NCBI GenBank assembly: GCA_002376325.1
Contig: DFMR01000177.1
Span: forward strand, 19,534-26,912
DNA from: Proteobacteria bacterium UBA3588
Lineage (GTDB): Bacteria > Pseudomonadota > Gammaproteobacteria > Thiohalomonadales > Thiohalomonadaceae
Direction of reading: 5' to 3'
DNA length: 7,379 nt
The notes below the pieces were generated by a model, which had not been told where the DNA came from, searched no databases, and worked only from the letters and a program-made list of their open reading frames with translations. Numbering within the stretch: position 1 is the first letter of the stretch; each line of letters begins with the position of its first letter. Both the position numbers and the translations under genes were made by a program. This document shows positions 1 through 5,747 of the stretch, piece by piece.

Positions 1-1268
1 TCGGCATCGAGCGCATAGCGGATCAGCGGATGTTTGAAGTCGCGGACCGATGCGCGGCCGGTCAGTTTGGTGTCGTCCAGTTGCAGCACCAGATTGCCAA
101 GTGCCGCATGATCGAGCCCGGCGTCAAAGCTGAAGCTGAACGCCGCCTTGGTCAGGGCGCTGGGGTCCGCCATGGGCGGCAGCTTCACGCCCAGCGCCTT
201 GGCGACGTCCTGCGGCACGAAGGCGGCACTGTGCAGCTTGCCGCTGAACTGCGGCGCATCGATGATCCTGGTGCCTTGTACATCGCCCTGCAGGTCGACA
301 CCGAGGGCGCTGAGCTTGAGTGCGGTCAGCCGCACGGTCTGGGCCTTCAGATCGGCGCTGATGTCGCCGTGCAGGGTCGCCGCGACCTTGCCGCCGGGGG
401 CCAGCTTGCCCTCCAGGTCGGCGGTCAGCGCGGTGCCGTCCAGCCGGTAGCGCTGAGCCGGCAGGTCGAGGGTGATGTCGGAGTGCAGAGTGAACGCCGC
501 CTTGCCTCCGGCCAGCAGCTTGCCGTGCAGATCGGCGGCCAGGTCGGTGGCGTCGAGGCGGAAACGCTGATTGGCCAGGTCGAGGGTGACGCGGCTGGCG
601 AATTTGACGTGGCCATTCACCGCCGGCTTGTTGCTATCGGCGTCGAATGCCAGGGTGACGCCGAACGGCTGGCCGGGCCGCACCGCCCCACTGACCAGAT
701 TGAGGTGGCTCACCGCGTAGCGTGCACCGCTCATGCGGTCATCCCAACTGACGCTGGCATCGCGCAGTTCTATCCCGCCTATGGCCAGCGCGCCGAGGGC
801 GTTGCCGGCGCCGCCCTTGGCTGCCGGGGCGCCCTTCTGCGGCGCGGGCGCCGCGGCGGCCGGCGCCTTCACCAAGTCGCTCCAGTTGGTGCTGCCGTCG
901 GCGCGGCGCCCCAGATTGAGCTCCAGGCCGCTCAACACGATCTTGTCCGTCTCCACCTTTTCATGCAGCAGCGGCAGCAACTTGACCTTGACCTCGGCGC
1001 CGCCGATGCGCGCGAACGGCGCCGGCCCGAAACCGGGGGCATTGCTCAGCTCCATCTTGCCGATATCGACGCCCAGCCACGGAAACAGGGAGAGTTTCAT
1101 CTTGCCCTCGATGGTCAACTCGCGTCCGGTCTGCTTTTTCACCAGCGCACTGATCTGGGAGCGGTAGTCGTTGAGGTCGAATACCATGGGCACGACAATC
1201 GCCGCCGCCACCAGCAACACCACGACGCTGCCCACCAACCATGCAAGGATTTTGAGGAATTTTTTCAT
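1..1268 (-). CDS. asmA: AsmA-family envelope protein, N-terminal part (3' end outside the window)
   Basis: AsmA proteins are large inner-membrane-anchored periplasmic proteins, related to bridge-like lipid carriers, that affect outer-membrane assembly and lipid homeostasis. The visible 422 codons start MKKFLKILAWLVG. A single hydrophobic anchor covers about residues 7-29, followed by the family-typical FDLNDYRSQISALVKKQTGR (30-49) and LTIEGKMKLSLFPWLGVDIG (51-70). A Lys/Ala/Pro/Gly-rich linker lies at about 134-160. Two near-identical 38-residue units at 227-264 and 265-302, with a partial third from 303, have the alternating pattern expected of beta-strand repeats. The ATG at 1266-1268 is chosen because the signal anchor starts there and a purine-rich GGGGGCAGGG stretch lies just upstream. 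No stop codon is reached before the left edge, so C-terminal conservation cannot be judged. The family call is strong. The exact orthologue (AsmA, YhjG or another paralogue) is uncertain. Confidence 0.88.
   Translation of the reverse strand, partial: MKKFLKILAWLVGSVVVLLVAAAIVVPMVFDLNDYRSQISALVKKQTGRELTIEGKMKLSLFPWLGVDIGKMELSNAPGFGPAPFARIGGAEVKVKLLPLLHEKVETDKIVLSGLELNLGRRADGSTNWSDLVKAPAAAAPAPQKGAPAAKGGAGNALGALAIGGIELRDASVSWDDRMSGARYAVSHLNLVSGAVRPGQPFGVTLAFDADSNKPAVNGHVKFASRVTLDLANQRFRLDATDLAADLHGKLLAGGKAAFTLHSDITLDLPAQRYRLDGTALTADLEGKLAPGGKVAATLHGDISADLKAQTVRLTALKLSALGVDLQGDVQGTRIIDAPQFSGKLHSAAFVPQDVAKALGVKLPPMADPSALTKAAFSFSFDAGLDHAALGNLVLQLDDTKLTGRASVRDFKHPLIRYALDA
363..590 (-). repeat. Two tandem 114-bp (38-residue) repeats inside asmA
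   Basis: The asmA coding sequence contains two consecutive in-frame 114-bp units at 590-477 and 476-363. The first begins VTLDLANQRFRLD and the second ITLDLPAQRYRLD. By eye about 25 of the 38 residues are identical, including the shared core ADL-GKL--GGK-A-TLH-D. A third, more diverged copy starts ISADLKAQTVRL at 362. AsmA-like proteins are built from repeating beta-strand units, so this is probably an extension of that scaffold by internal duplication. Confidence 0.8.
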
Positions 1269-1307
1269 GATCGACCGCCCTGCCCCCTGGGTTGCGCTAC
1301 CTGCAAC

Positions 1308-1313
1308 ATAGTA
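1308..1313 (-). promoter_or_regulatory. Possible -10 box for asmA beside a palindrome
   Basis: On the minus strand TACTAT (4 of 6 consensus bases) lies about 40 bp before the asmA start. The position expected for the -35 box falls inside the 18-bp palindrome at 1321-1338, and no good -35 match is seen there. The arrangement would suit a promoter controlled by a palindrome-binding regulator, but the box is weak and asmA could instead be read through from the tRNA. Confidence 0.25.
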
Positions 1314-1320
1314 CACCGGA

Positions 1321-1338
1321 AGCGGCGCATGCGCCGCT
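1321..1338. repeat. 18-bp perfect palindrome
   Basis: AGCGGCGCATGCGCCGCT equals its own reverse complement over all 18 bases. As RNA it would form a 7-bp GC-rich stem closed by a four-base loop. A second inverted repeat (TCGGCC at 1338-1343 with GGCCGA at 1352-1357) follows immediately. It lies between the tRNA-Gly gene and asmA, which are read in the same direction. No run of T follows on the minus strand, so it is not a classic intrinsic terminator. It could be an operator, an RNA processing or stability hairpin, or a terminator without a U-tract. Confidence 0.7.
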
Positions 1339-1357
1339 CGGCCCCGGTTCAGGCCGA
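1338..1357. repeat. 6-bp inverted repeat (hairpin) next to the palindrome
   Basis: TCGGCC (1338-1343) and GGCCGA (1352-1357) are exact reverse complements with an 8-nt loop. The repeat shares its first base with the end of the 18-bp palindrome. In a minus-strand transcript running from the tRNA this hairpin forms first, then the palindrome hairpin, giving two GC-rich stems in tandem downstream of the tRNA 3' end. Confidence 0.5.
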
Positions 1358-1401
1358 TGCCGAAATGAGAGGGGGATAAGTCTGGACATAGTGGGGGAAT
1401 A

Positions 1402-1476
1402 TGGAGCGGGCGATGGGAATCGAACCCACGTCTTCAGCTTGGGAAGCTGAGGTAATGGCCATTATACGACGCCCGC
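1402..1476 (-). tRNA. tRNA-Gly (anticodon CCC), CCA encoded
   Basis: The minus-strand sequence folds as a complete cloverleaf. The acceptor stem GCGGGCG pairs perfectly with CGCCCGC. The anticodon stem TCAGC/GCTGA closes the loop TTCCCAA, which places CCC at positions 34-36. The T-arm is GTGGG-TTCGATT-CCCAT, ending in a G-U pair. The discriminator base is U (1405) and the CCA end is encoded at 1402-1404. The sequence closely resembles the E. coli glycine tRNAs, which share the segment GTATAATGGC in the D-arm. It reads GGG glycine codons. The gene sits between the PilZ-like gene and asmA, all on the minus strand. Confidence 0.97.
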
Positions 1477-1488
1477 GTCGAGCGCTGA

Positions 1489-1518
1489 ATCATACTACCG
1501 GTGCGCCACGACACTCAA
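1489..1518 (-). promoter_or_regulatory. Sigma-70-type promoter of tRNA-Gly
   Basis: On the minus strand a -35 box TTGAGT (1513-1518) and a -10 box TATGAT (1489-1494) are separated by 18 bp. The -10 box matches 5 of 6 consensus bases and the -35 box 4 of 6. Transcription would start only a few bases before the mature tRNA 5' end at 1476. The stretch between the -10 box and the tRNA is GC-rich (CAGCGCTCGACG), like the discriminators of stringently controlled stable-RNA promoters. Confidence 0.65.
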
Positions 1519-1545
1519 GGGAAAAGGGGGCGGCGGCAGGTCCGA

Positions 1546-3363
1546 TCAGAGCACGTCCCACAGCGACTTGAAGCGATCGAACTCATCCTTATGGGCTTCG
1601 ACCTGCCGCTGCGCCTTGACCTCTTTCACCGCATCCTGCTTCTCCATAAAGCGGAACATGCGAAAGGTGGGCGACCCCTCCAGTTGCTCGAGCAACACGA
1701 TGTGCGCTTCGTGCGCCCCCGATTCGAGCATCAGCTGTTTGTTCTCCAGACCGGTCATCTGCGGCAACACAATACGCAACTGCTCCTGCTCCGGCCCGAG
1801 CAGGCATTCGATGGGCACGCTGCGCCGTCCCTGCTGTTCCGTGCGCACCGTCGCCGGCACCGAGCGCTGCTGCAGCCGCTTCACCCCCACTTCCAACTGT
1901 GCACCCTTCAGCCGGATCCAGCACACGCAACCGACGTGCCAGTCACTTACGTCGCTGGTATCGTTGAATGCGATCATGTCGCCGTCCTTGATACGGCCGA
2001 CATCGGCCGCCGTGAAACTCAAACCGACGCCGCCGCAGCTTTTGTCGATCAGCGCGCCTTGCAGCATGCGAAAACTCTTGTTCACCTCCACCGAGGTCCA
2101 TGACTGGACCGTTTCCTGTGCGCGCCCGGAATAGACCATATCCCACACGTCGGCCTCCTCCTCGCGCTGGGCGGTGAAACCCCAATGGGACGAACCATCG
2201 TCGGTCGACGCCTTGTCCTGCAGTTCGAAGCGCTCCTTGGCGAGGTCCGCCGCTACCGCCGGCTGCTCCGCCGGATGCTCTTCGGCAACGGGCTGATGCA
2301 ACTGCGTCAGCAGGGAGTGTATATCGCGCAAGCCGAATACCGCATGAACGCTGCCCCTGTCGCTCGCGCGCTCATCTCCGCGCTCGGGGGGACGACGCCA
2401 AGCGTTGACCAGCGCAACCAGCGTATCGCGCTGAACCGTGCTGCCGTTGGCGAGCGGCACTGCGGAATTGATCCGATACTGCTGCAGTTGTTGTTGCAGG
2501 GTGTCGAGCAGATGATCCATGTATAGCGTACGAATCGTGGCGAGCGCGGGTTGGCTGCCTGCATGCAGTTTCCGCAACGATACCGGCGGCGCATCTTCGT
2601 CAAAGTCGATACAGTAACGATCGCCGCAGTCCGCCGTCGTCGCCGGGACCACCAGTTCCAGGCCGGAGATCCACAGTGCCATGTTGCCGTGAATCTCATC
2701 ATGCTGGTCGGCACGCAAACGCTGCGGCGCCAACATCGCCGACAACAACAGCTGCTTATATTCGTAATCGACGCTGGTGTCTCGGTGCGCATTACCGATG
2801 ACGGGTATCGCAATATCGAGCAGGCCGTTGTCCGCCGACAGATGGTAGCCGCGATGCAGCCGCAGCCAGACGCCGGGGGGCTCCGGCAGATGCAGCAAGC
2901 GGTAGTTGCACAGAATCGCGGAGAAGTAGTGCATCATGCGGTGCAGTGCCGTGGTCCACAGCTGTTCCCACTTGCGCTGGCGGAACCAGTGATGCGCATC
3001 GCACTGCATCATCACCGCCTGATACCCCACCACCATTGCCGTCATCAATTCGGTCGACAGCAACGCGATACGCAGCGTCTTCTCCCCCAACGGAAAGGTC
3101 TTGCCGGTGAAGTGTTTCCTCAGCGTTTGCAGCAGGCCATCCAACACGGGCGCAACCTGTTCCAGAAACTCCAGACGTTGACGGACATCGATATCGAGGC
3201 GATTGACCTGGTACAGCGCCGCATAGATCTGGCGCGTGGACTCGCCGACATGCCCCAGCGGCAGCGCAGCGAGCCACCGCCGCACCGCTTCCGGCTGGGT
3301 GTTGAACGAAGTCGATTCCCGTTTGCTCTGCGCAGGGATATCGAGATTTAGGGTAGGTCGCAT
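1546..3363 (-). CDS. PilZ-like domain protein, candidate cyclic-di-GMP pathway effector (605 aa)
   Basis: The start at 3361-3363 (MRPTLNLDIPAQSKRES) is preceded by GGAGG with a 6-base gap, which decides it over longer readings. The N-terminal part, roughly residues 1-330, looks helical and soluble, with no signal peptide or membrane segment. It includes a conserved-looking opening (FNTQPEAVRRWLAALPLGH). Residues about 330-400 are a polar, probably flexible linker. The C-terminal part contains DKSCGGVGL at 440-448, matching the PilZ [DN]xSxxG motif, followed by strands ending in WHVGCVCWIRL (475-485) and GVKRL (493-497), as in a PilZ barrel. Residues about 500-580 form another strand-rich segment, and the tail is charged and helical. 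The RxxxR motif that normally precedes the DxSxxG motif is not visible; only KSFR (429-432) is nearby. The protein is cytoplasmic by inference. The PilZ assignment is moderate and ligand binding is unproven. Neighbours give no functional hint. Confidence 0.65.
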   Translation of the reverse strand: MRPTLNLDIPAQSKRESTSFNTQPEAVRRWLAALPLGHVGESTRQIYAALYQVNRLDIDVRQRLEFLEQVAPVLDGLLQTLRKHFTGKTFPLGEKTLRIALLSTELMTAMVVGYQAVMMQCDAHHWFRQRKWEQLWTTALHRMMHYFSAILCNYRLLHLPEPPGVWLRLHRGYHLSADNGLLDIAIPVIGNAHRDTSVDYEYKQLLLSAMLAPQRLRADQHDEIHGNMALWISGLELVVPATTADCGDRYCIDFDEDAPPVSLRKLHAGSQPALATIRTLYMDHLLDTLQQQLQQYRINSAVPLANGSTVQRDTLVALVNAWRRPPERGDERASDRGSVHAVFGLRDIHSLLTQLHQPVAEEHPAEQPAVAADLAKERFELQDKASTDDGSSHWGFTAQREEEADVWDMVYSGRAQETVQSWTSVEVNKSFRMLQGALIDKSCGGVGLSFTAADVGRIKDGDMIAFNDTSDVSDWHVGCVCWIRLKGAQLEVGVKRLQQRSVPATVRTEQQGRRSVPIECLLGPEQEQLRIVLPQMTGLENKQLMLESGAHEAHIVLLEQLEGSPTFRMFRFMEKQDAVKEVKAQRQVEAHKDEFDRFKSLWDVL

Positions 3364-3369
3364 TTCATT

Positions 3370-3374
3370 CCTCC
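3370..3374 (-). promoter_or_regulatory. Ribosome binding site of the PilZ-like gene
   Basis: On the minus strand GGAGG lies six bases before the ATG at 3361-3363. It is the strongest Shine-Dalgarno sequence in the window and fixes the start, rejecting a reading 59 codons longer whose extra N-terminal sequence looks non-coding. Confidence 0.85.
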
Positions 3375-3379
3375 GTGAA

Positions 3380-3393
3380 CTGGTAGGTACCAG
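3380..3393. repeat. Inverted repeat CTGGTA-GG-TACCAG just upstream of the PilZ-like gene
   Basis: Two exact 6-bp arms with a 2-bp spacer lie five bases upstream of the GGAGG ribosome binding site. The near-palindromic form suits a dimeric DNA-binding regulator. The two-base spacer makes it a poor RNA hairpin unless the inner pairs open. Confidence 0.45.
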
Positions 3394-3422
3394 CCACGCG
3401 CTTGCCAATCCGCGCAGATGGA

Positions 3423-3448
3423 CGCGGCACGCACAACCTTGTGCCGCG
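3423..3448. repeat. 8-bp inverted repeat in the PilZ-like gene leader region
   Basis: CGCGGCAC (3423-3430) and GTGCCGCG (3441-3448) are perfect reverse complements with a 10-nt loop. A second hairpin lies 21 bp further upstream (3470-3488). No T-run follows, so termination is unlikely. If transcription starts near 3563 both hairpins would be in the 5' untranslated RNA. Confidence 0.5.
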
Positions 3449-3469
3449 GGATGGCATTCGCCTGCTCCG

Positions 3470-3488
3470 GCACTTCGGTCGAAAGTGC
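3470..3488. repeat. Hairpin with bulged base in the PilZ-like gene leader region
   Basis: GCACTTCG (3470-3477) pairs with GAAAGTGC (3481-3488) plus the neighbouring C, giving an 8-bp stem with one bulged A, or 6 bp without the bulge and a 7-nt loop. It belongs to the inverted-repeat cluster of the 3364-3615 gap. No known riboswitch consensus was recognised there. Confidence 0.4.
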
Positions 3489-3569
3489 AACGAGGCCGTC
3501 GTCGCGTTCCCTTTCCTTGGTGATGAATTATTCCAGACAACAGACCCTGCCGTAGGCGGGCGTGGGCCG

Positions 3570-3575
3570 ATTATA
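3570..3575 (-). promoter_or_regulatory. Possible -10 box (TATAAT) for the PilZ-like gene
   Basis: A perfect TATAAT stands in a GC-rich gap on the minus strand, about 40 bp past the acyl-CoA synthetase stop codon. It overlaps the left arm, in the reading direction, of an inverted repeat TGCCGTA/TACGGCA (3548-3554 with 3574-3580). No convincing -35 box is present at 16-18 bp, so an activator would be needed if it is real. Transcription from here would give a leader of about 200 nt carrying the inverted repeats described separately. Confidence 0.35.
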
Positions 3576-3615
3576 CGGCATAACGGGCGCTACTTCGGCG
3601 CTCGGACACACGGCA

Positions 3616-5406
3616 TCAGTCGAACAGCGCCGCGATCTGTTCGCCATAGCGCTGCTGCACCTGGCTGCGGCGTAGCTTGAACGTCGGGGTCAACATTCCG
3701 TTTTCGATGTTCCACTCATCCAGCGTCAGCGCCACCCGCCGCACCTTGGCGTAGGCGGGATAATCATGCAACGCCGCAGCAATGCGCTTCTGTACCAACC
3801 GATGGACGTGCGCATCGTGCAGGCTGGCCGGCGCAAAGGGATCGAGGTGCAGCGTCTTGAGCCATTCGCACCAGTGCTCCCCATTGAGCGCCACCAGCGC
3901 CGCCAGATAGGCCTGGCCCTCCCCGACCACCAGGGCCTGCTCGAATAGGGGATCGAGACCGATGGCCGCCTCCATCTCCGCAGGGGCCGCCTTTTCGCCG
4001 TTGCTCAGGGCGATGATCTCCTTGAGCCGCCCCGTCAGATAGACATGCCCCTGCTCCAGGCGGGCCTGGTCGCCGGTGTGCAGCCAGCCGTCGGCACTCA
4101 GCGCCGCATAGGTGGCGTTATGGTCGTTCCAGTAGCCCTGCATCACGTTGGGGCCGCGCACCAGCAGTTCACTGTGGTCGCCGATGCGTACCTCGACATC
4201 CGGCAACGGCAGGCCGACGCTGCCGGGGGCGTTGTCATCGGGCAGATTGACGCTCACCACCGGTGCCGCCTCGGTCAGACCGTAGCCCTGCAACACGTCG
4301 ATGCCGAGACCGATGAACATCCGTGCCACCGGTGTCGGCAATGCCGCACCGCCGCTCACCGCCAGGCGCAGCCGGCCGCCGAAGCGCTGGGCCGCCTTGG
4401 TGGCGACCAGACGCTGCAACAGCGGCCACAGCCAGCGGAACAACCCGGCGCTGCCGCGCCCCTGCGCCGCCTCGAAGCGGCGCCAACCGACGGCGACCGC
4501 CATCCGAAACAACAGACGCTGCACTGGCGCATGCTGCAAACGATCCTCGATACGGCCGTAGATCCGCTCGAACAACCGCGGCACCGCGATAATCATCGTC
4601 GGCCGCTGTTGCAGCAGGTCCTGCGCCAACTGTTGTACCGAACGGGCGTAGGCCACGGCGCTGCCGGCCACCATCGGCAGATAGTAGCCGCCGGTGCGTT
4701 CGAGCATGTGGGACAGCGGCAGAATGGAAAGGAACAGGTCGCTGCTGTCGAAGGTGAACAGATTGGCGGCGGCATAGGCGTTGGTCAGGATGTTGCGGTG
4801 GCTCAGCATCACCCCCTTGGGCCGGCCCAGGGTGCCGGAGGTGTAGACGATGGTGGCCAGGTCGTCGGCGTCCGCCGGCGCGATGGCCAGCGGCGCCGGA
4901 TCGCCGAGCCAGGAAGCGGCACCCCGTACCCGCGGGTCCTTATCCGTCTCCCCGTCCGCCGGCAGCACCACGATACGCTGCAACACCTCCACCCCGGCCA
5001 GCGCGCTGGCCAGGCGCCGGTAACGGTCGTCCGCCAGCACCAGGATGCGGGCGCCGCAATCGCGCAGGATGTACGCGACGCTGTCGGGGCGGTCGTCGAG
5101 ATACAGCGGCACCACGACCAGGCCGAGCCCCAGCGCCGCCTGCTCCACGACCACCCACTCGGGCGAATTGCGCAGTTGCAGCGCCAGCCGCTCGCCCGGT
5201 TGCAGCCCTTCCGCCTGCAGCGCCCGCTGCCAGCGCCCCACCTCGCGTGCGACCTCGCGCCACAACCAGTCGACCCAAGCGCCGCTCTGCCGCTCGAAGG
5301 CCCGGTAAGCCAACATGTCGGGGCTGCGCCGCACCCGCTCACGCAGCAGCCCGTCCAGCGTCAGCGCCTCCTGCGGCGCAATGTAGTCGAGGGAATCGTC
5401 GTTCAT
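3616..5406 (-). CDS. Long-chain fatty-acid--CoA ligase (AMP-forming acyl-CoA synthetase), 596 aa
   Basis: The enzyme activates fatty acids with ATP to acyl-AMP and then transfers them to coenzyme A, for beta-oxidation or lipid synthesis. All main motifs of the ANL (acyl-CoA synthetase/NRPS adenylation/luciferase) superfamily are visible, counting from the ATG at 5404-5406. They are the P-loop YTSGTLGRPKGVML (188-201), GYGLTEAAP (374-382), WLHTGD (441-446), GRLKEII (459-465), SNGEKAAPAEMEAAI (468-482) and TPTFKLRR (573-580) with the catalytic Lys577. SNGEK and the overall length fit the FAA1-type long-chain group (COG1022) rather than short-chain ligases. The P-loop has Leu where Thr is usual (GTLG for GTTG). 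No Shine-Dalgarno sequence precedes the start. An upstream in-frame ATG at 5440-5442 is possible but also lacks one. The protein is probably soluble or peripherally membrane-bound. It diverges from thiS and is not an obvious operon member. Confidence 0.93.
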   Translation of the reverse strand: MNDDSLDYIAPQEALTLDGLLRERVRRSPDMLAYRAFERQSGAWVDWLWREVAREVGRWQRALQAEGLQPGERLALQLRNSPEWVVVEQAALGLGLVVVPLYLDDRPDSVAYILRDCGARILVLADDRYRRLASALAGVEVLQRIVVLPADGETDKDPRVRGAASWLGDPAPLAIAPADADDLATIVYTSGTLGRPKGVMLSHRNILTNAYAAANLFTFDSSDLFLSILPLSHMLERTGGYYLPMVAGSAVAYARSVQQLAQDLLQQRPTMIIAVPRLFERIYGRIEDRLQHAPVQRLLFRMAVAVGWRRFEAAQGRGSAGLFRWLWPLLQRLVATKAAQRFGGRLRLAVSGGAALPTPVARMFIGLGIDVLQGYGLTEAAPVVSVNLPDDNAPGSVGLPLPDVEVRIGDHSELLVRGPNVMQGYWNDHNATYAALSADGWLHTGDQARLEQGHVYLTGRLKEIIALSNGEKAAPAEMEAAIGLDPLFEQALVVGEGQAYLAALVALNGEHWCEWLKTLHLDPFAPASLHDAHVHRLVQKRIAAALHDYPAYAKVRRVALTLDEWNIENGMLTPTFKLRRSQVQQRYGEQIAALFD

Positions 5407-5418
5407 CGGGTTGGGATC

Positions 5419-5447
5419 ATTATCGTTATGCCATACCCGCATGGTAA
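5419..5447 (-). promoter_or_regulatory. Possible promoter of the acyl-CoA synthetase gene
   Basis: On the minus strand TTACCA (5442-5447, 4 of 6) and GATAAT (5419-5424, 5 of 6) are separated by exactly 17 bp. Transcription would start near 5412, leaving only about six bases before the ATG at 5406. This agrees with the lack of a Shine-Dalgarno sequence and argues against the upstream ATG at 5442. It is a visual match only. Confidence 0.35.
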
Positions 5448-5453
5448 TCGGGT

Positions 5454-5483
5454 TTGACGAGTCCAACCAGCAACCAGTACGCT
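5454..5483 (+). promoter_or_regulatory. Possible promoter of thiS
   Basis: A good -35 box TTGACG (5454-5459) lies upstream of thiS. The best -10 candidate at suitable spacing is TACGCT (5478-5483, 18 bp spacer), which matches only 3 of 6 bases. Between them lies a 7-bp tandem duplication CAACCAG (5464-5470 and 5471-5477). If used, the start point would be within a few bases of the thiS ATG. No TPP riboswitch (Thi box) is visible in this short region. Confidence 0.25.
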
Positions 5484-5491
5484 TCCTGTCC

Positions 5492-5692
5492 ATGGAAATC
5501 TTCGTCAACGGCGCCGCGCGCCAGGTCCCCGACAACTACACCGCCGCCGAGCTGGTCGAGGCCCTGGGCCTCGCCGGCAAACGGGTGGCGATGGAGGTCA
5601 ACCGCGAGATCGTGCCGCGCAGCGACTACGCGGCCCACTGTCTCCAACCCGCCGACAAGGTCGAGGTGGTCCACGCCATCGGCGGCGGTTGA
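5492..5692 (+). CDS. thiS: ThiS, sulfur carrier protein for thiamin thiazole synthesis (66 aa)
   Basis: ThiS is a small ubiquitin-fold protein. Its C-terminal glycine is adenylated by ThiF, converted to a thiocarboxylate, and gives its sulfur to the thiazole ring made by ThiG. The sequence begins MEIFVNGAARQVPDNYTAAE and ends VEVVHAIGGG, with the required C-terminal Gly-Gly. Other typical segments are VAMEVNREIVPRSDY and LQPADKVEVVHA. The length of 66 residues is normal. The ATG at 5492 is chosen because the fold starts there; a longer reading from 5411 adds unrelated residues. No Shine-Dalgarno sequence precedes it. thiG follows 55 bp downstream on the same strand. thiF, thiO or thiH, and thiE are not in the window. 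Confidence 0.96.
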   Translation: MEIFVNGAARQVPDNYTAAELVEALGLAGKRVAMEVNREIVPRSDYAAHCLQPADKVEVVHAIGGG

Positions 5693-5700
5693 TCCGCCGC
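5682..5700. repeat. GC-rich hairpin across the thiS stop codon
   Basis: GCGGCGG (5682-5688) and CCGCCGC (5694-5700) are exact reverse complements with a 5-nt loop. The loop, TTGAT, contains the TGA stop codon, and the left arm encodes the terminal glycines. No T-run follows. It may arise by chance from GGC/GGT glycine codons, or it may separate expression or decay of the thiS and thiG parts of the message. Confidence 0.5.
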
Positions 5701-5747
5701 GCGGTATAATCCGTATCATGTCCCATTAACCTGCTCCAGGAACGCCC

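Noticed and set aside
30..1379. Open frame of 449 codons on the plus strand
   Set aside because: It lies antisense to asmA. The minus-strand frame gives a clear membrane anchor and AsmA motifs, while this translation is low-complexity and Arg/Gln/His-rich, a typical shadow in GC-rich DNA. The true minus frame runs off the window edge without a stop.
1519..1545. Intrinsic terminator after the PilZ-like gene
   Set aside because: There is a C-run followed by TTTT on the minus strand but no stem before it.
2551..3351. Open frame of 266 codons on the plus strand
   Set aside because: It is antisense to the PilZ-like gene, with no ribosome binding site and a Gln/Arg-rich composition. The minus-strand frame has a strong Shine-Dalgarno sequence and a coherent domain layout.
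3364..3540. A 59-codon N-terminal extension of the PilZ-like protein
   Set aside because: The GGAGG six bases before the ATG at 3361-3363 marks the start, and the extension is Cys/Arg-rich, crosses the inverted-repeat cluster and has no family resemblance.
4045..5457. Open frame of 470 codons on the plus strand
   Set aside because: It is antisense to the acyl-CoA synthetase, whose motifs are all intact. The translation is rich in Gln, His and Arg with no recognisable domain.
5407..5491. TPP riboswitch upstream of thiS
   Set aside because: The region is only 85 bp and contains no recognisable Thi-box core such as CTGAGA.
5705..5710. Perfect TATAAT between thiS and thiG as an internal promoter
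   Set aside because: No -35 box is present at 15-19 bp and no extended -10 TG precedes it, and the hairpin over the thiS stop occupies that region. It remains possible but unsupported.
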